A stretch of 64,000 nucleotides of DNA, from assembly GCF_005233835.1 (NCBI RefSeq), contig NZ_SZQA01000006.1, positions 1 to 64,000 on the forward strand, in the 5' to 3' direction. Positions within the stretch are counted from its first letter, which is position 1; every line of letters begins with the position of its first letter. This DNA comes from Herbidospora galbida. GTDB taxonomy: Bacteria; Actinomycetota; Actinomycetes; Streptosporangiales; Streptosporangiaceae. Position numbers and translations under genes: made by a program. The notes below the pieces were generated by a model. The model was not told the DNA's origin. It made no database searches and saw nothing but the letters and a program-made list of their open reading frames with translations. This document shows, piece by piece, positions 45,103 to 53,883 of the stretch.

Positions 45103-46818
45103 TCACGAGTTCTGCGGCTCGGCCACCAGGGCGTGTCCGGGCCGGTAGAGGACGGCCGACGGCTCGTTGACGGTGATGCCGGCGACCGTGCCGGGCCGCC
45201 AGAAGTTCACGGCGGTGAGGCCGCCCGCGGTGACCGCCTGGTGGGCGGGGGTGTTGGCCACGACGGTGACGCGGGCCGCCCGGGTGGTGGCGAGATCGGC
45301 GTTGGGGAGCAGCGCGTAGAAGTAGCGGGCGTCGGTCGGGTCGGTGCCGTGGTCGAACCAGAGCGTGGTGTACTCGCCCTGGTCGACGCGGAGTGAGCCG
45401 TCGAAGACGTAGCCGCCGTGGCCCTCCAGGTGGGCCCAGCCCTTGCCGAGGGTCAGCTTCGCGCGGGTGCGGCGGTTGTCGACGATCGTCTCGACCGGCA
45501 CCCCGTCACGGCAGGTGATCCCGGCGCCCAGGCAGACAACCATGTCGTCGAGGAAGATCCACGACTTGCGGGCCTGCAGGGTGCTCCCGAGGCCGAAGAG
45601 GTGCTGACCAACGGCGGCGTGGACGCCGTCGGAGGCCCCGCCGACCCACCGCGCGGGCGGGCAGTTCTCGCCCCAGGCGCCGCCCGCGCCGTCGGGCAGG
45701 CGCTTGGTGGAGACCGTCGTGCCGGGCAGCCGGTAGGGGTCGACGGTGTGCCAGAAGTCGCCCGAGTAGTGGTCGCCGTGGCCCTCGCCCCACCAATAGA
45801 GCATTCCGGCCCCGGTGTGCCAGCCGCGCAGATTCTCGCCGTTGCCGTGCTCGTAGTGGGCGACCCGGTGGGAGGCCATGCTGAGCGCGGCCACCCAACT
45901 GTCGCGGCGGTGGACGGCGCGGGCGCTCGCCGGCATCAGCCGGTGGCCGGCGGGCGGCCTCTCGATCAGCTCGCGCCAGCGCGCCCGCCGCGCCGCCGGG
46001 GCCGACTCGCCGAGCAGGTCGAGCGCGTCGGTGAGGGCGCGGGCCCTTCTCCGGTCTCCGTACGGCCGGCGCGCGATCGCCCGCCCGCTGACCAGGTCCA
46101 TCATCCGGCCCTCGTGCAGAAAAGGCAGGAAGCCGTGTTCGACGGAGTCGAAGACGTTCCGGAGGGCCGGGTCGGTGATCTCCCACGGGGTGCCGCGCAG
46201 CGTCATGAGGATCGCGCCGATCCCGTGGAGCATCGAGGCCCCATAGGTGCCCTGGTAGGGGACGGTCGAGTGCTGGATGAACGAGCCGTCGCGATAGAGG
46301 CCGTCGCCGTCGGTGACGTACCGGAAGACCGGAGAGAGCGCCGCGGCGGCGCGGGAGATCTTTCGCGGGTCGCGCGACAGGATGCCGTTGAGCAGCGTGA
46401 CCAGGCACAGGTCGGTGCGGTTGGCGGCGGTGCTGGTGCCCCGGTAGAACTGCAGCCGCCACGGCCGGACGAAGTGGTCGACCGCCGCGATCAGGTCGTC
46501 GTCGCGGTGGCCGACGAGGATCGCGAGGTCGAGCAGCCGCTTGGGCGCCCCGATCTCCCAGTTCCACCAGTTCCCGGTCTTGACCGCCCCCGCGTGGTAG
46601 GCCTCGCGGACCAGGCGGCCGACCTCGTCGGCGATCTTTCGTTTCAGCGCCGGATCACCCGTCTGGCGGAACTCCCGGGCCGTCGCGTGCTCCGGCGACT
46701 GCGGCTCGCGCCGTGACGAGACGGCCACCCAGTTGCGCTCCAGCGTCGGCCAGGCGTCGTCTCGGCCCGCGGTCGCCGGCAGCAGGGCTCCGGCCAGGAA
46801 GGCACGCCGCGAGAGCAT
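45103..46818 (-). CDS. Exported polysaccharide lyase, PL8-like
   Basis: 571 residues. A Tat-like signal (MLSRRAFLAGALLPATA) is followed by the alpha-toroid of PL8 lyases (hyaluronate, chondroitin, xanthan lyases). NWWNWEIG and GSFIQHSTVPYQGTYG carry the usual substrate-binding and catalytic Asn/His/Tyr, and SGRAIARR the Arg. The beta-sandwich domain is present but the protein is shorter than many PL8 enzymes, which reach 700-800 residues. ATG 46818 is chosen; GTG 46827 is an alternative. Substrate unknown. Confidence 0.83.
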   Translation of the reverse strand: MLSRRAFLAGALLPATAGRDDAWPTLERNWVAVSSRREPQSPEHATAREFRQTGDPALKRKIADEVGRLVREAYHAGAVKTGNWWNWEIGAPKRLLDLAILVGHRDDDLIAAVDHFVRPWRLQFYRGTSTAANRTDLCLVTLLNGILSRDPRKISRAAAALSPVFRYVTDGDGLYRDGSFIQHSTVPYQGTYGASMLHGIGAILMTLRGTPWEITDPALRNVFDSVEHGFLPFLHEGRMMDLVSGRAIARRPYGDRRRARALTDALDLLGESAPAARRARWRELIERPPAGHRLMPASARAVHRRDSWVAALSMASHRVAHYEHGNGENLRGWHTGAGMLYWWGEGHGDHYSGDFWHTVDPYRLPGTTVSTKRLPDGAGGAWGENCPPARWVGGASDGVHAAVGQHLFGLGSTLQARKSWIFLDDMVVCLGAGITCRDGVPVETIVDNRRTRAKLTLGKGWAHLEGHGGYVFDGSLRVDQGEYTTLWFDHGTDPTDARYFYALLPNADLATTRAARVTVVANTPAHQAVTAGGLTAVNFWRPGTVAGITVNEPSAVLYRPGHALVAEPQNS

Positions 46819-46825
46819 GCGCTCC

Positions 46826-46836
46826 ACCCTAGGGTA
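46826..46836. promoter_or_regulatory. Overlapping divergent -10 boxes
   Basis: The perfect palindrome ACCCTAGGGT (46826-46835) contains TAGGGT (46830-46835), 6 nt before the hydrolase ATG, on the plus strand. On the minus strand TACCCT (46836-46831) faces the lyase gene. Only one of the two promoters could be occupied at a time. Confidence 0.45.
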
Positions 46837-46841
46837 GAGGC

Positions 46842-47471
46842 ATGCGCACTTACGTTCTAATTCCCGGCGGCGGCGCCGGCCCGGGCTACTGGAGCCGACT
46901 CGTCCCTCTGCTCGACGGCGAGGTGATCGCCCTCGACCTGCCGACCGCCGACCCGGCGGCGGGCGTGCCCGAATACGCCGACATCGCGGTGGAGGCCGTC
47001 GGCGACCGGCAGGACGTCGTCGTGGTGGCCCACTCGCTGGGCGGCCTGACCGCTCCCCTGGTCGCCGCCCGCGTCCGGGCGCGCGCGATCGTGCTCATCA
47101 CCGCGATCGTCACCAAGCCCGGCGAGTCGGGCCTCGAATGGTGGGAGGCCACCGGCCACAGCGCGCTCGGCATCGACTCCTCCGACGAGAGGGCCGTCTT
47201 CTACAACGGCGTCGACCCCGAGGGCATCGCGATCGGCGACGCCGCCACCCGCGACCAGTCGTTCACCCCGTTCGAAGCCGTGGGTCAGCCCTGGCCCAAC
47301 GTCCACGTGCGTTTCCTGTTCTGTACGGAAGACCGCTTCTTCCCCATCGACTTCATGCGCCGCGTGGTCGACGAGCGGCTGCCCCACGCCGAGACGGCCG
47401 ACGTCCCGGCGGGTCACATGCCGATGCTCAGCCACCCGAAGGAGGTCGCCGACTTCATCAACCAGACATAA
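46842..47471 (+). CDS. Alpha/beta hydrolase
   Basis: 209 residues. The nucleophile elbow AHSLGG carries the serine (~66), with Asp (FCTEDRFFP) and His (PAGHMPML) in the expected order, and the oxyanion motif IPGGGAGPGYW near the start. The short size resembles salicylate-esterase or haloalkane-like members. ATG 46842 is 6 nt after TAGGGT, implying a leaderless mRNA. Substrate unknown. Confidence 0.85.
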   Translation: MRTYVLIPGGGAGPGYWSRLVPLLDGEVIALDLPTADPAAGVPEYADIAVEAVGDRQDVVVVAHSLGGLTAPLVAARVRARAIVLITAIVTKPGESGLEWWEATGHSALGIDSSDERAVFYNGVDPEGIAIGDAATRDQSFTPFEAVGQPWPNVHVRFLFCTEDRFFPIDFMRRVVDERLPHAETADVPAGHMPMLSHPKEVADFINQT

Positions 47472-47500
47472 CCACCCTTGCCCCACCTAGGATCGCCTGT

Positions 47501-48253
47501 GTGCGTTTAACCCCATTCGTCACCGTCCTCGCCTCGCTGCTGGTCGTGGGAGCGGCCCCCGCGAACGCCTACCCGATCGACGACCGCGCCCTCACCCAGA
47601 ACGCGCTCTACCGAACGGGCCGGCTCGCACCGGTCGACTGCCCGGAACCCCCGTTACGCGACGGCGACGCCAGCTCGGCCCGCCGCTACGCGACAGCGGT
47701 GACGACCTGCCTCAACGAGGCATGGGGTGCGCACTTCCGCGCGAACGGCCTGCCCTTCACCCCGGTCAAGATCAGCTTCCAGGCCAGGCCGAAGCCGTTC
47801 TGCGGCCGCAAGTGGGACGACGCCGCCGGCCGCTACTGCGACACCCAGCGGCGCTTCATGGTGCTGCTCGACCGCGACGCCCTGGTCGATGCGTCGAACC
47901 TCTACCTCTACCTCGTGATCGCCCACGAGTTCGGCCACCACCTGCAGAACCTGACGGGCATGGCCGACGCGTACCGTACCCACCCCTACCGCTCCAAAGC
48001 CGAGCTCTACCAGCAGATCCGCCGCAACGAGCTCCAGGCCGAATGCCTCGCGGGCGTCTTCTTCGGCGCGGTCTGGCCGACGCTCGGCCGCAGCGACGCC
48101 GACTGGCAGTATCTGCGCGAACTCGACGGCACCGGCCACAGCCGCACCCACGGCCGGGGTAAGAACGTGCTGGCCTGGCTCGACAGGGGCTTCGCGACCC
48201 GCAAGCCGGGGGCCTGCAACACCTGGACCGCCAAAACCGCCAAAGTCGCCTGA
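47501..48253 (+). CDS. Secreted neutral zinc metallopeptidase, copy 1
   Basis: 250 residues. A signal peptide (VRLTPFVTVLASLLVVGAAP...ANA) precedes a zincin domain with HEFGHH (His142, Glu143, His146) and a downstream ELQAECLAG that supplies the third ligand. It belongs to the putative neutral zinc metallopeptidase family (YpfJ-related). GTG 47501 lies 7 nt after TAGGAT, so the mRNA is probably leaderless. The next gene is a diverged tandem copy 13 nt downstream. Confidence 0.85.
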   Translation: MRLTPFVTVLASLLVVGAAPANAYPIDDRALTQNALYRTGRLAPVDCPEPPLRDGDASSARRYATAVTTCLNEAWGAHFRANGLPFTPVKISFQARPKPFCGRKWDDAAGRYCDTQRRFMVLLDRDALVDASNLYLYLVIAHEFGHHLQNLTGMADAYRTHPYRSKAELYQQIRRNELQAECLAGVFFGAVWPTLGRSDADWQYLRELDGTGHSRTHGRGKNVLAWLDRGFATRKPGACNTWTAKTAKVA

Positions 48254-48266
48254 CGAACTGGATGAG

Positions 48267-49013
48267 ATGCGCGCGCTCTTACTCTCCCTGCTCCTGGTCG
48301 GTGGCACCGCCTACCCCGTCGACGACCCCGTCCTGACCGGCAACCTGCTCTACCGGACCGGCCCGATGGCCGAGGTCGACTGCCCGGAGAAGCCCGTCGC
48401 CGTCGGGAACCGCGAGCTGACCAGGAAATACGTCCGGTCGCTCGTCGACTGCATGAACACCGCCTGGTCCGGCCTCATGGGCGGGATCGGGGTGCCGATG
48501 CCCCCGGCGACCGCCGGCTTCCTCAACCGGCCCGAGGTCCGGTGCGGGGTGACCTGGCGGCAGGGCATCCAGGGCCAGTACTGCCCCGCCGACCGCCGCT
48601 TCGACGTCCTGCTCGACCAGCGCCTGCTGGCCACGCCGCACGATCTCAGCACCTTCCTGCTGGCCGCCCACGAATACGGCCATCACGTCCAGCACATGAC
48701 GGGGATCCTGTGGGCCGAGGTCAACCTGCCGACCTCCGGCCAGGCCGAGGAACTGGAGCGCTCCCGGCGGATCGAGCTGCAGTCGGAGTGCCTGGCCGGG
48801 GTGTTCATGGGCAGCGCCTGGAAGTCGCTGAACCGGCCCGCCTCCGATCTGCGGGACCTGCGGCGCATGATGCTGGTCGACGACGACGGGGGCGGCATCA
48901 ACGGCAGCCACGGCTCGCCGCGCAACCGGGAGGCGTGGTTCACGCGCGGCTTCGAGTCGCGGGACGCCAAGTCGTGCAACACCTTCAGCGCGAACGAGCC
49001 GAGAGTCGGCTGA
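48267..49013 (+). CDS. Secreted neutral zinc metallopeptidase, copy 2
   Basis: 248 residues, paralogous to the preceding gene: both share YP[IV]DD at the mature start, NLLYRTGPM/NALYRTGRL, the HE[FY]GHH site (here His135, Glu136, His139) and the ELQSECLAGVF / ELQAECLAGVF block. The signal peptide is short (MRALLLSLLLVGGTA). It has an insertion around GQAEELERSRR. The two are probably cotranscribed. Divergence is high, so the duplication is not recent. Confidence 0.85.
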   Translation: MRALLLSLLLVGGTAYPVDDPVLTGNLLYRTGPMAEVDCPEKPVAVGNRELTRKYVRSLVDCMNTAWSGLMGGIGVPMPPATAGFLNRPEVRCGVTWRQGIQGQYCPADRRFDVLLDQRLLATPHDLSTFLLAAHEYGHHVQHMTGILWAEVNLPTSGQAEELERSRRIELQSECLAGVFMGSAWKSLNRPASDLRDLRRMMLVDDDGGGINGSHGSPRNREAWFTRGFESRDAKSCNTFSANEPRVG

Positions 49014-49335
49014 TCTGCCGCCCCTCACCGGCCGCTGAGCGCGCCGAGACGCATGCCCTCTTCGGGAAGCGACCGTCCTTTACCAACGCCGGCCGTCGGC
49101 ATGTCCGCAAGAGCACGACGTGCGGCAATTCCCGGCCGTTTTCCTGAGGGCGGGGCACTGGGTGCTCCAAACGGCGGTATGCCTGGTCGGCACTTCGAAT
49201 GCCCGCCCACACGCCCGCGCCTAGCGTGCGCCCCGCTTGGGCAAATCCCCGCCGCAGTGCCTGGACGCTGTTCCTCGGCGCTGCGAACGATGGAGGTGTG
49301 TCGCAAGCGTCAGGCGAACGAAGGAGGAGACGCAT
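49014..49335 (+). other. Intergenic region upstream of the lysine-rich protein gene
   Basis: 322 nt without a supportable gene. AAGGAGGAG at 49321-49329 is the ribosome binding site of the next gene. No clear -35/-10 pair or terminator for the metallopeptidase pair was found. Confidence 0.4.
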
Positions 49336-49719
49336 ATGGACGGTAAGAGAATCGCGCGGTGGAGTGCGGGAGTCCTCGGAGGGTCGGCCATTTTGCTCGC
49401 GCCGGTGTCGACGGCCACGGCCGCTCAGCACACGGCCGGCGTCTCGTCGCCCCCTGCCTCGACCGCGCAGAATGCGGCGAGCACCTCGGCGACGACGCCG
49501 ATGAGCCCGTCGACCACCAAGGATCCGCCCCACAACGGGCACGACAAGAAGAAGGACAAAAAGAAGGACAAGAAGAAGGGCAAGTGGAACAAGTACGACA
49601 AGAAGAAGGATAAGAAAAAGGATAAGAAGAAGAACAAGAACAAGAAGAAGGGCAAGTGGGATAAGTACGACAAGAAGAAGGACAAGAAGAAGGGCGACAC
49701 GTACATCAATATCGTGTGA
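49336..49719 (+). CDS. Secreted lysine/aspartate-repeat protein
   Basis: 127 residues. A signal peptide (MDGKRIARWSAGVLGGSAIL, cleaved near Ala30) leads to a Ser/Thr/Ala/Pro linker (31-65) and then a block of 50 residues (71-120) with 32 lysines and 8 aspartates. Two nearly identical 18-residue units, DKKKGKWNKYDKKKDKKK (78-95) and NKKKGKWDKYDKKKDKKK (102-119), are 24 residues apart. The repeat uses mostly AAG and AA-rich codons, so the DNA is locally much lower in GC than its surroundings. Strong ribosome binding site and a terminator frame it as a monocistronic gene. No known family; it may bind anionic wall polymers (inference). Confidence 0.8.
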   Translation: MDGKRIARWSAGVLGGSAILLAPVSTATAAQHTAGVSSPPASTAQNAASTSATTPMSPSTTKDPPHNGHDKKKDKKKDKKKGKWNKYDKKKDKKKDKKKNKNKKKGKWDKYDKKKDKKKGDTYINIV

Positions 49720-49733
49720 GCGAGAGCTGCGAA

Positions 49734-49768
49734 GAATGCCGCACATGACGTGATCATGTGCGGCATTC
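49734..49768 (+). terminator. Terminator of the lysine-rich protein gene
   Basis: GAATGCCGCACATGA (49734-49748) and its exact complement (49754-49768) form a perfect 15-bp stem with a 5-nt loop, 15 nt after the stop. Confidence 0.85.
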
Positions 49769-49789
49769 CGCTGGAGCCGCCGCAGATCG

Positions 49790-50072
49790 CACCAACGACC
49801 CGGTGTTCTGCACTCGACCGGCACGCCCTTGGACGTGCAGAACGTCGAGCGGGACGTGGGCGTCATCTGCGAGAGAGCCGGACTCCGCGGAGACGGGTGG
49901 ACTCCCCGCGAGCTCCGGCTCCGGGATGCCTCTGGAGAACATCGCCAGGCCCGCATGCCGCCACGGAACGGCGGTCATCGAGTCGGTCTACCGGCACCAG
50001 ATCCGGCCCGTCACGGAGAACGGCGCCGCCGACGACTACGCTGGGGCCTGGGCGCGGGCGCCGGCGGCCCCG
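49790..50072 (+). pseudogene. Remnant of a tyrosine recombinase (C-terminal part)
   Basis: Fragments of a phage-type integrase C-terminus appear in two frames. One frame gives DPVFC, then GMPLENIA and GTAVIESVYRHQIRPVTENG, the segment holding the final catalytic His and Tyr region. Another gives TGTPLDVQNVERDVGVICER and GWTPREL. A frameshift near 49813 and a deletion with frame change near 49915 (where the HxxR box should be) explain this. It reads toward the 3' end of tRNA-Phe, where such elements integrate. Confidence 0.7.
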
Positions 50073-50128
50073 TCATGGTGGACGGCGCCGGGCCAGTCCC
50101 AAGACCCTTGGTCACGCGGCAATGACAA

Positions 50129-50159
50129 ACGCCCAATCCAGTGATCTTGGATTGGGCGT
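50129..50159 (-). terminator. Terminator of the tRNA operon
   Basis: ACGCCCAATCCA and TGGATTGGGCGT form a perfect 12-bp stem with a 7-nt loop. On the minus strand it is followed by TTTGTC and lies 20 nt after tRNA-Phe. Confidence 0.8.
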
Positions 50160-50178
50160 TGCTGCTGCTTAAGAGATG

Positions 50179-50252
50179 TGGTCAGGGGCGGGGTCGAACC
50201 GCCGACCTACCGCTTTTCAGGCGGTCGCTCGTACCAACTGAGCTACCTGACC
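50179..50252 (-). tRNA. tRNA-Phe (GAA)
   Basis: 74-nt cloverleaf: acceptor GGTCAGG/CCTGACC, anticodon loop CTGAAAA, T-arm GGTTCGACCCC, discriminator A. CCA is not encoded. Third tRNA of a Glu-Asp-Phe set. Confidence 0.95.
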
Positions 50253-50256
50253 CAAG

Positions 50257-50331
50257 CGGTCCTGACGGGACTTGAACCCGCGACCTCCACCTTGACAGGG
50301 TGGCGAGCACTCCAAACTGCTCTACAGGACC
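50257..50331 (-). tRNA. tRNA-Asp (GTC)
   Basis: 75-nt cloverleaf: acceptor GGTCCTG/CAGGACC, anticodon loop CTGTCAA, T-arm GGTTCAAGTCC, discriminator G. Four nt upstream of tRNA-Phe. Confidence 0.95.
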
Positions 50332-50428
50332 TTGCTTTGCTACTTTCGCCTCCGGCGTTTCGCTTTCGGCTTTTGTAGCTTACCAGTTCTTCGGAGGTCT
50401 TCGACCTGCCGTTTTCCTGGCCCTTCCG

Positions 50429-50501
50429 TGCCCCCAACGGGATTCGAACCCGTGCCGCCGCCTTGAAAGGGCGGTGTCCTAGGCCGCTAGACGATGGGGG
50501 C
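50429..50501 (-). tRNA. tRNA-Glu (TTC)
   Basis: 73-nt cloverleaf: acceptor GCCCCCA/TTGGGGGC, anticodon loop CTTTCAA, T-arm GGTTCGAATCC, discriminator A. First of the set. Only 20 nt separate it from the upstream phosphoesterase stop, and that gap holds a CAGAGA/TCTCTG hairpin (50503-50518). Confidence 0.95.
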
Positions 50502-50521
50502 GCAGAGATTTCTCTCTGTCC

Positions 50522-52117
50522 TTACCGCGCTCCGTCGGGGACCTCTGAAGCATAGGGGACGTTTGCCCTCTGTGCCAAAGCGACCGGCGACGGTGTGTCA
50601 GTGATCGTTCCCGTCGGAGACGGGGCGTTCCCTGGCACTGGGAAAATTGTACGACCTGGCGCGGCCTCGATTTGACGCTCCACGGCGATACGTTGCTCCC
50701 CGAGCCCGCCGACGGTGACGTCGTCCCAGGCCTGAAGCCTGTGAGTGTCCTTGCTGAAGTAGAGAACCGAGGCCTGGAGAGGCGTGGGCTCGTCGTGTTC
50801 GAGGCCCCGCAGGCCCGCTCCGCCGGTCGACCCCTGGACCATCAGCCGGGTCCCGGTCGGTGACAGCTCGGTCGAACGCGCGTGGACGTGCCCCGCCAGC
50901 ACCAGCGAGACCGACCCGTAGAAGGCCTTCCCGATGGTCGGGTCGTGCACGGCCACCAGGTCGACCGGAGACCGCTGCGGCGCCGTGGTGGACGACGAGC
51001 GCGGCCATTCGGGCGGCGCGACGCCGGCGGCCTTCTCGCGCCCCAGGGCGGCCAGGGACTCGGGGTTCTCGTCGACCTCGACCGACTTGTCGGGGGTGAA
51101 GCGGGGGTCTCCGATGCCGTAGATGCGCAGGCCCTCGACCTCGGCGACCCGGTCGTCGAGGACGATCGCGTTCTTCTGCCTCGCGACCGCCTTCTGGGTC
51201 TCCATGGAGTCGTGGTTGCCCCGTACGAACACGTAGGGGATGCCCAGGTCGCCGATCTCCTCGACGAAGGAGTTCTCGATCTTGGTGCCGTGGTCGCTGA
51301 TGTCGCCGGTGTCGATGACCAGGTTGATCTTGAACTGGTCGATCAGGGAGCGGACCACGTTCCAGCCCGGCGGGTAGATGTGCAGGTCGGAGATGTGCAG
51401 CACCCTGATCGTGTCGGGGTCGGGATCGTAGATGGGGAGGGTCGAGCCGGCTTCGTACAGGCGGCTGATGTTCGTGACGAGCTTGGCCAGCTGGCCCCGG
51501 TATTCGGAGAACTTGGTGACGATCGACTGGGCGTTGCCCACCAGCGACGGCACGCCCGTCAGCAGGCCCGTGTAGCGGGGTTCGGCGATCGCCTGGGGGT
51601 TGAAGCTCAGCGCGGCCGTGACGGCCATCACGCCGACCAGCAGGATCGAGCCCAGGGCGCTCCACAGGCCGCGGAAGACGTCGCGGAAGACGATCAGCCC
51701 GCCCAGGAAGCCGGCGATCACCGCGCCGACCGCGGCCCTGATCAGCAGGTCCTGTACGCCGCCCATGAGGTCGGTCTCGATGGTCTCGGGCAGCCGGTCG
51801 GCCCATCGCGGGTTCTGCAGGATCTCCTCGGCGGCCTCGGGATGGACCGCCTCGATGCTCAGGTTGAGCTGCACCGGCCCCGAGTGGGTGTCGAACCGGA
51901 GCGTCCCCAGAGGCCGCACGTCGACGACCGTGCCCCCGTCGAAGGAGGGCCGCAAAGCCATGTTGATGTCGGCGGGGCCGATCGGCGTCTGCACGGACGC
52001 GCCGAACAAAAGCCCCAGCCAAGCTCCGGCCAGGGCGACCACGACGACTGTCAGAAACCGCATGAACCGGCCTCTGAGAAACCGGACCACGGATTCCCCC
52101 CACTTCGGCAAATCCAC
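50522..52117 (-). CDS. Membrane-anchored metallophosphoesterase
   Basis: 531 residues. One N-terminal membrane helix (~20-42), an extracytoplasmic stretch, then two more helices (~125-165) and a C-terminal calcineurin-like phosphoesterase domain (~235-450). Metal-binding motifs are complete: HISDLH, DTGDISDHG, RGNHDS and GHVHA. GTG 52117 follows GGAAGGA. The catalytic domain is predicted cytoplasmic or external depending on helix count. The substrate is unknown. The gene runs directly into the tRNA operon on the same strand. Confidence 0.85.
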   Translation of the reverse strand: MDLPKWGESVVRFLRGRFMRFLTVVVVALAGAWLGLLFGASVQTPIGPADINMALRPSFDGGTVVDVRPLGTLRFDTHSGPVQLNLSIEAVHPEAAEEILQNPRWADRLPETIETDLMGGVQDLLIRAAVGAVIAGFLGGLIVFRDVFRGLWSALGSILLVGVMAVTAALSFNPQAIAEPRYTGLLTGVPSLVGNAQSIVTKFSEYRGQLAKLVTNISRLYEAGSTLPIYDPDPDTIRVLHISDLHIYPPGWNVVRSLIDQFKINLVIDTGDISDHGTKIENSFVEEIGDLGIPYVFVRGNHDSMETQKAVARQKNAIVLDDRVAEVEGLRIYGIGDPRFTPDKSVEVDENPESLAALGREKAAGVAPPEWPRSSSTTAPQRSPVDLVAVHDPTIGKAFYGSVSLVLAGHVHARSTELSPTGTRLMVQGSTGGAGLRGLEHDEPTPLQASVLYFSKDTHRLQAWDDVTVGGLGEQRIAVERQIEAAPGRTIFPVPGNAPSPTGTITDTPSPVALAQRANVPYASEVPDGAR

Positions 52118-52163
52118 GTTCCTTCCTGTCTACCCCAAAACCACGGGGAAGTAGATTTGACGT

Positions 52164-52505
52164 GTGATCGACGTCTCGAGGAGCAAGTTCGAGGAGCTCG
52201 TGGCCGAGGCACTCGACCTGATCCCGCCCGATCTGGCCAAAGTCATGGACAACGTCGTGGTCGTCGTCGTGGACGATCCGCCCGAAGCAGGCCTCCTCGG
52301 TCTCTATACCGGCATTCCGCTCACGGAGCGGGGTGAGTGGTACTCAGGAGTGCTTCCCGACCGCATCGAGATCTACCGAAATCCCACCTTGGCAATCTGT
52401 GAAACCGAGGCTGACGTCGTCGAAGAGGTTCAGATCACGGTCGTCCACGAGATCGCCCATCACTTCGGCATCGACGACGACCGCCTCCACGAACTCGGAT
52501 GGTAG
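52164..52505 (+). CDS. Minimal zincin-like metallopeptidase (MpP/DUF1025 type)
   Basis: 113-residue protein. The zinc site HEIAHHFG has His95, Glu96 and His99, near the C-terminus, as in the small MpP-like metallopeptidases of actinobacteria. N-terminal SRSKFEELVAEALDLIP and GLYTGIPLTERGEWYSG match that family. GTG 52164 is 6 nt after TAGATT, indicating a leaderless mRNA. It is cytosolic (no signal). Physiological role unknown. Confidence 0.88.
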   Translation: MIDVSRSKFEELVAEALDLIPPDLAKVMDNVVVVVVDDPPEAGLLGLYTGIPLTERGEWYSGVLPDRIEIYRNPTLAICETEADVVEEVQITVVHEIAHHFGIDDDRLHELGW

Positions 52506-52596
52506 TCGCGGGGTTGCGATTCGCGAGCGCCATAGGCACTGTAGGTGACATACTGAACACATTCTGTCAGCTACGGCCTGAGCTCAGCGGAGAGAA

Positions 52597-53883
52597 ATGG
52601 CGGCCACGAAGCCCGGAAAACTGCCGGGGAGACACCGCCGACCAGCGGAGCGCCAAGCGACATACGGCGAAGTCATCGCGATCAAGGAGTTCCGGGCCCT
52701 GTGGCTCGGCCAGGGGTTGTCTCTGCTCGGCGACCAGCTCGCGCAGGTCGCCCTGGCGGTGCTCGTATTCAACCGCACCCAGTCGGCGCTCGCCACGGCG
52801 GCCGTCTACGCGCTGACCTATCTGCCGCCGATCCTCGGCGGCCCCCTGCTGGCCGGCCTCGCCGACCGCTACCCACGCCGCCAGGTCATGCTCGTCTGCG
52901 ACGTCCTGCGGGCCCTGATGGTCGCGATCATGGCGATCCCCGGCACCCCGTTCCCGGTGCTGTGCGTGCTGGTCTTCCTGGTGGTGCTGCTCAGCGCGCC
53001 GTTCTCGGCCGCGCGGGCCGCGCTGCTGCCCGAGATCCTCGAAGGCGATCGGTACGTCGCCGGCAGCGCCCTGCAGAACATGACGAACCAGGCCGTCCAG
53101 ATGCTCGGATTCGCGGCGGGCGGGGCCGTCATCGCGGGGCTGGGCCCCTATAGGGCGCTGGCGCTCGACTGCGCCACGTTCCTGGCCTCGGCGCTCATCA
53201 TCGTCGCCGGGGTGAGCCGCAGGTCGGCCACGGTGTCCGCAGACGGGGGCAAACCGTCGATGTGGACGATGACCGCCGCGGGCGCCCGCCTGGTCTTCGG
53301 CGACCGGCGGCTGCGCACTCTCGTGCTGTTCGCGTGGCTGTGCGGCTTCTACGTGCTGCCCGAGGGGATCGCGGTGCCCTACGCGGCGGAGCTCGACGAC
53401 GGCGGTCTCCCGGTGCCCGTGATCACGGGCCTGCTCATGGCCGCCATGCCGACCGGCACGGTCCTCGGGGCGTTCCTGTTCAGCAGGTTCGTCAATCCCA
53501 GCACCCGTCTCAAGACGATGGGCTGGATGGCCATGCTGACCTGCGCTCCGCTGGTCGTCTGCGCCATGCGCCCGCCGTTGGAGGTCGTGCTGGTGCTGTG
53601 GGTCCTGTCCGGCGTGGGAGGCGCATACCAGCTCGCGGCCAACGCCGCTTTCGTCCAGTGCGTGCCCCCCGAACGACGGGGTCAGGCGTTCGGCCTGGTC
53701 CAGTCAGGCCTGCTGGCCTCACAGGGTGTCGGCATCCTCATCGGCGGCGCGCTCGCGCAGATCCTCGGCCCGGAGCCCGTCGTGGCGCTGGCCGGGGTGG
53801 CCGGGCTGAGCGCCGCGGCCATCCTGGCCATCGCGTGGACGGAATCCCGAACGGAGATCATCGCCAAGGTGCACACCTCGTGA
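52597..53883 (+). CDS. MFS transporter (DHA3/MefA-like)
   Basis: 428 residues with about 12 membrane helices. FRALWLGQGLSLLGDQLAQVAL in the first helix (shown in part), GLADRYPRRQVML (motif A) and the PERRGQAFGLVQSGLL loop are typical of macrolide-efflux-like MFS proteins. ATG 52597 follows GCGGAGAG. The TGA abuts the convergent PspC stop exactly (TGATCA). Substrate unknown. Confidence 0.88.
   Translation: MAATKPGKLPGRHRRPAERQATYGEVIAIKEFRALWLGQGLSLLGDQLAQVALAVLVFNRTQSALATAAVYALTYLPPILGGPLLAGLADRYPRRQVMLVCDVLRALMVAIMAIPGTPFPVLCVLVFLVVLLSAPFSAARAALLPEILEGDRYVAGSALQNMTNQAVQMLGFAAGGAVIAGLGPYRALALDCATFLASALIIVAGVSRRSATVSADGGKPSMWTMTAAGARLVFGDRRLRTLVLFAWLCGFYVLPEGIAVPYAAELDDGGLPVPVITGLLMAAMPTGTVLGAFLFSRFVNPSTRLKTMGWMAMLTCAPLVVCAMRPPLEVVLVLWVLSGVGGAYQLAANAAFVQCVPPERRGQAFGLVQSGLLASQGVGILIGGALAQILGPEPVVALAGVAGLSAAAILAIAWTESRTEIIAKVHTS

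Noticed and set aside
50332-50428. Possible fourth tRNA between tRNA-Asp and tRNA-Glu
   Set aside because: No T-arm or acceptor pairing; it is spacer.
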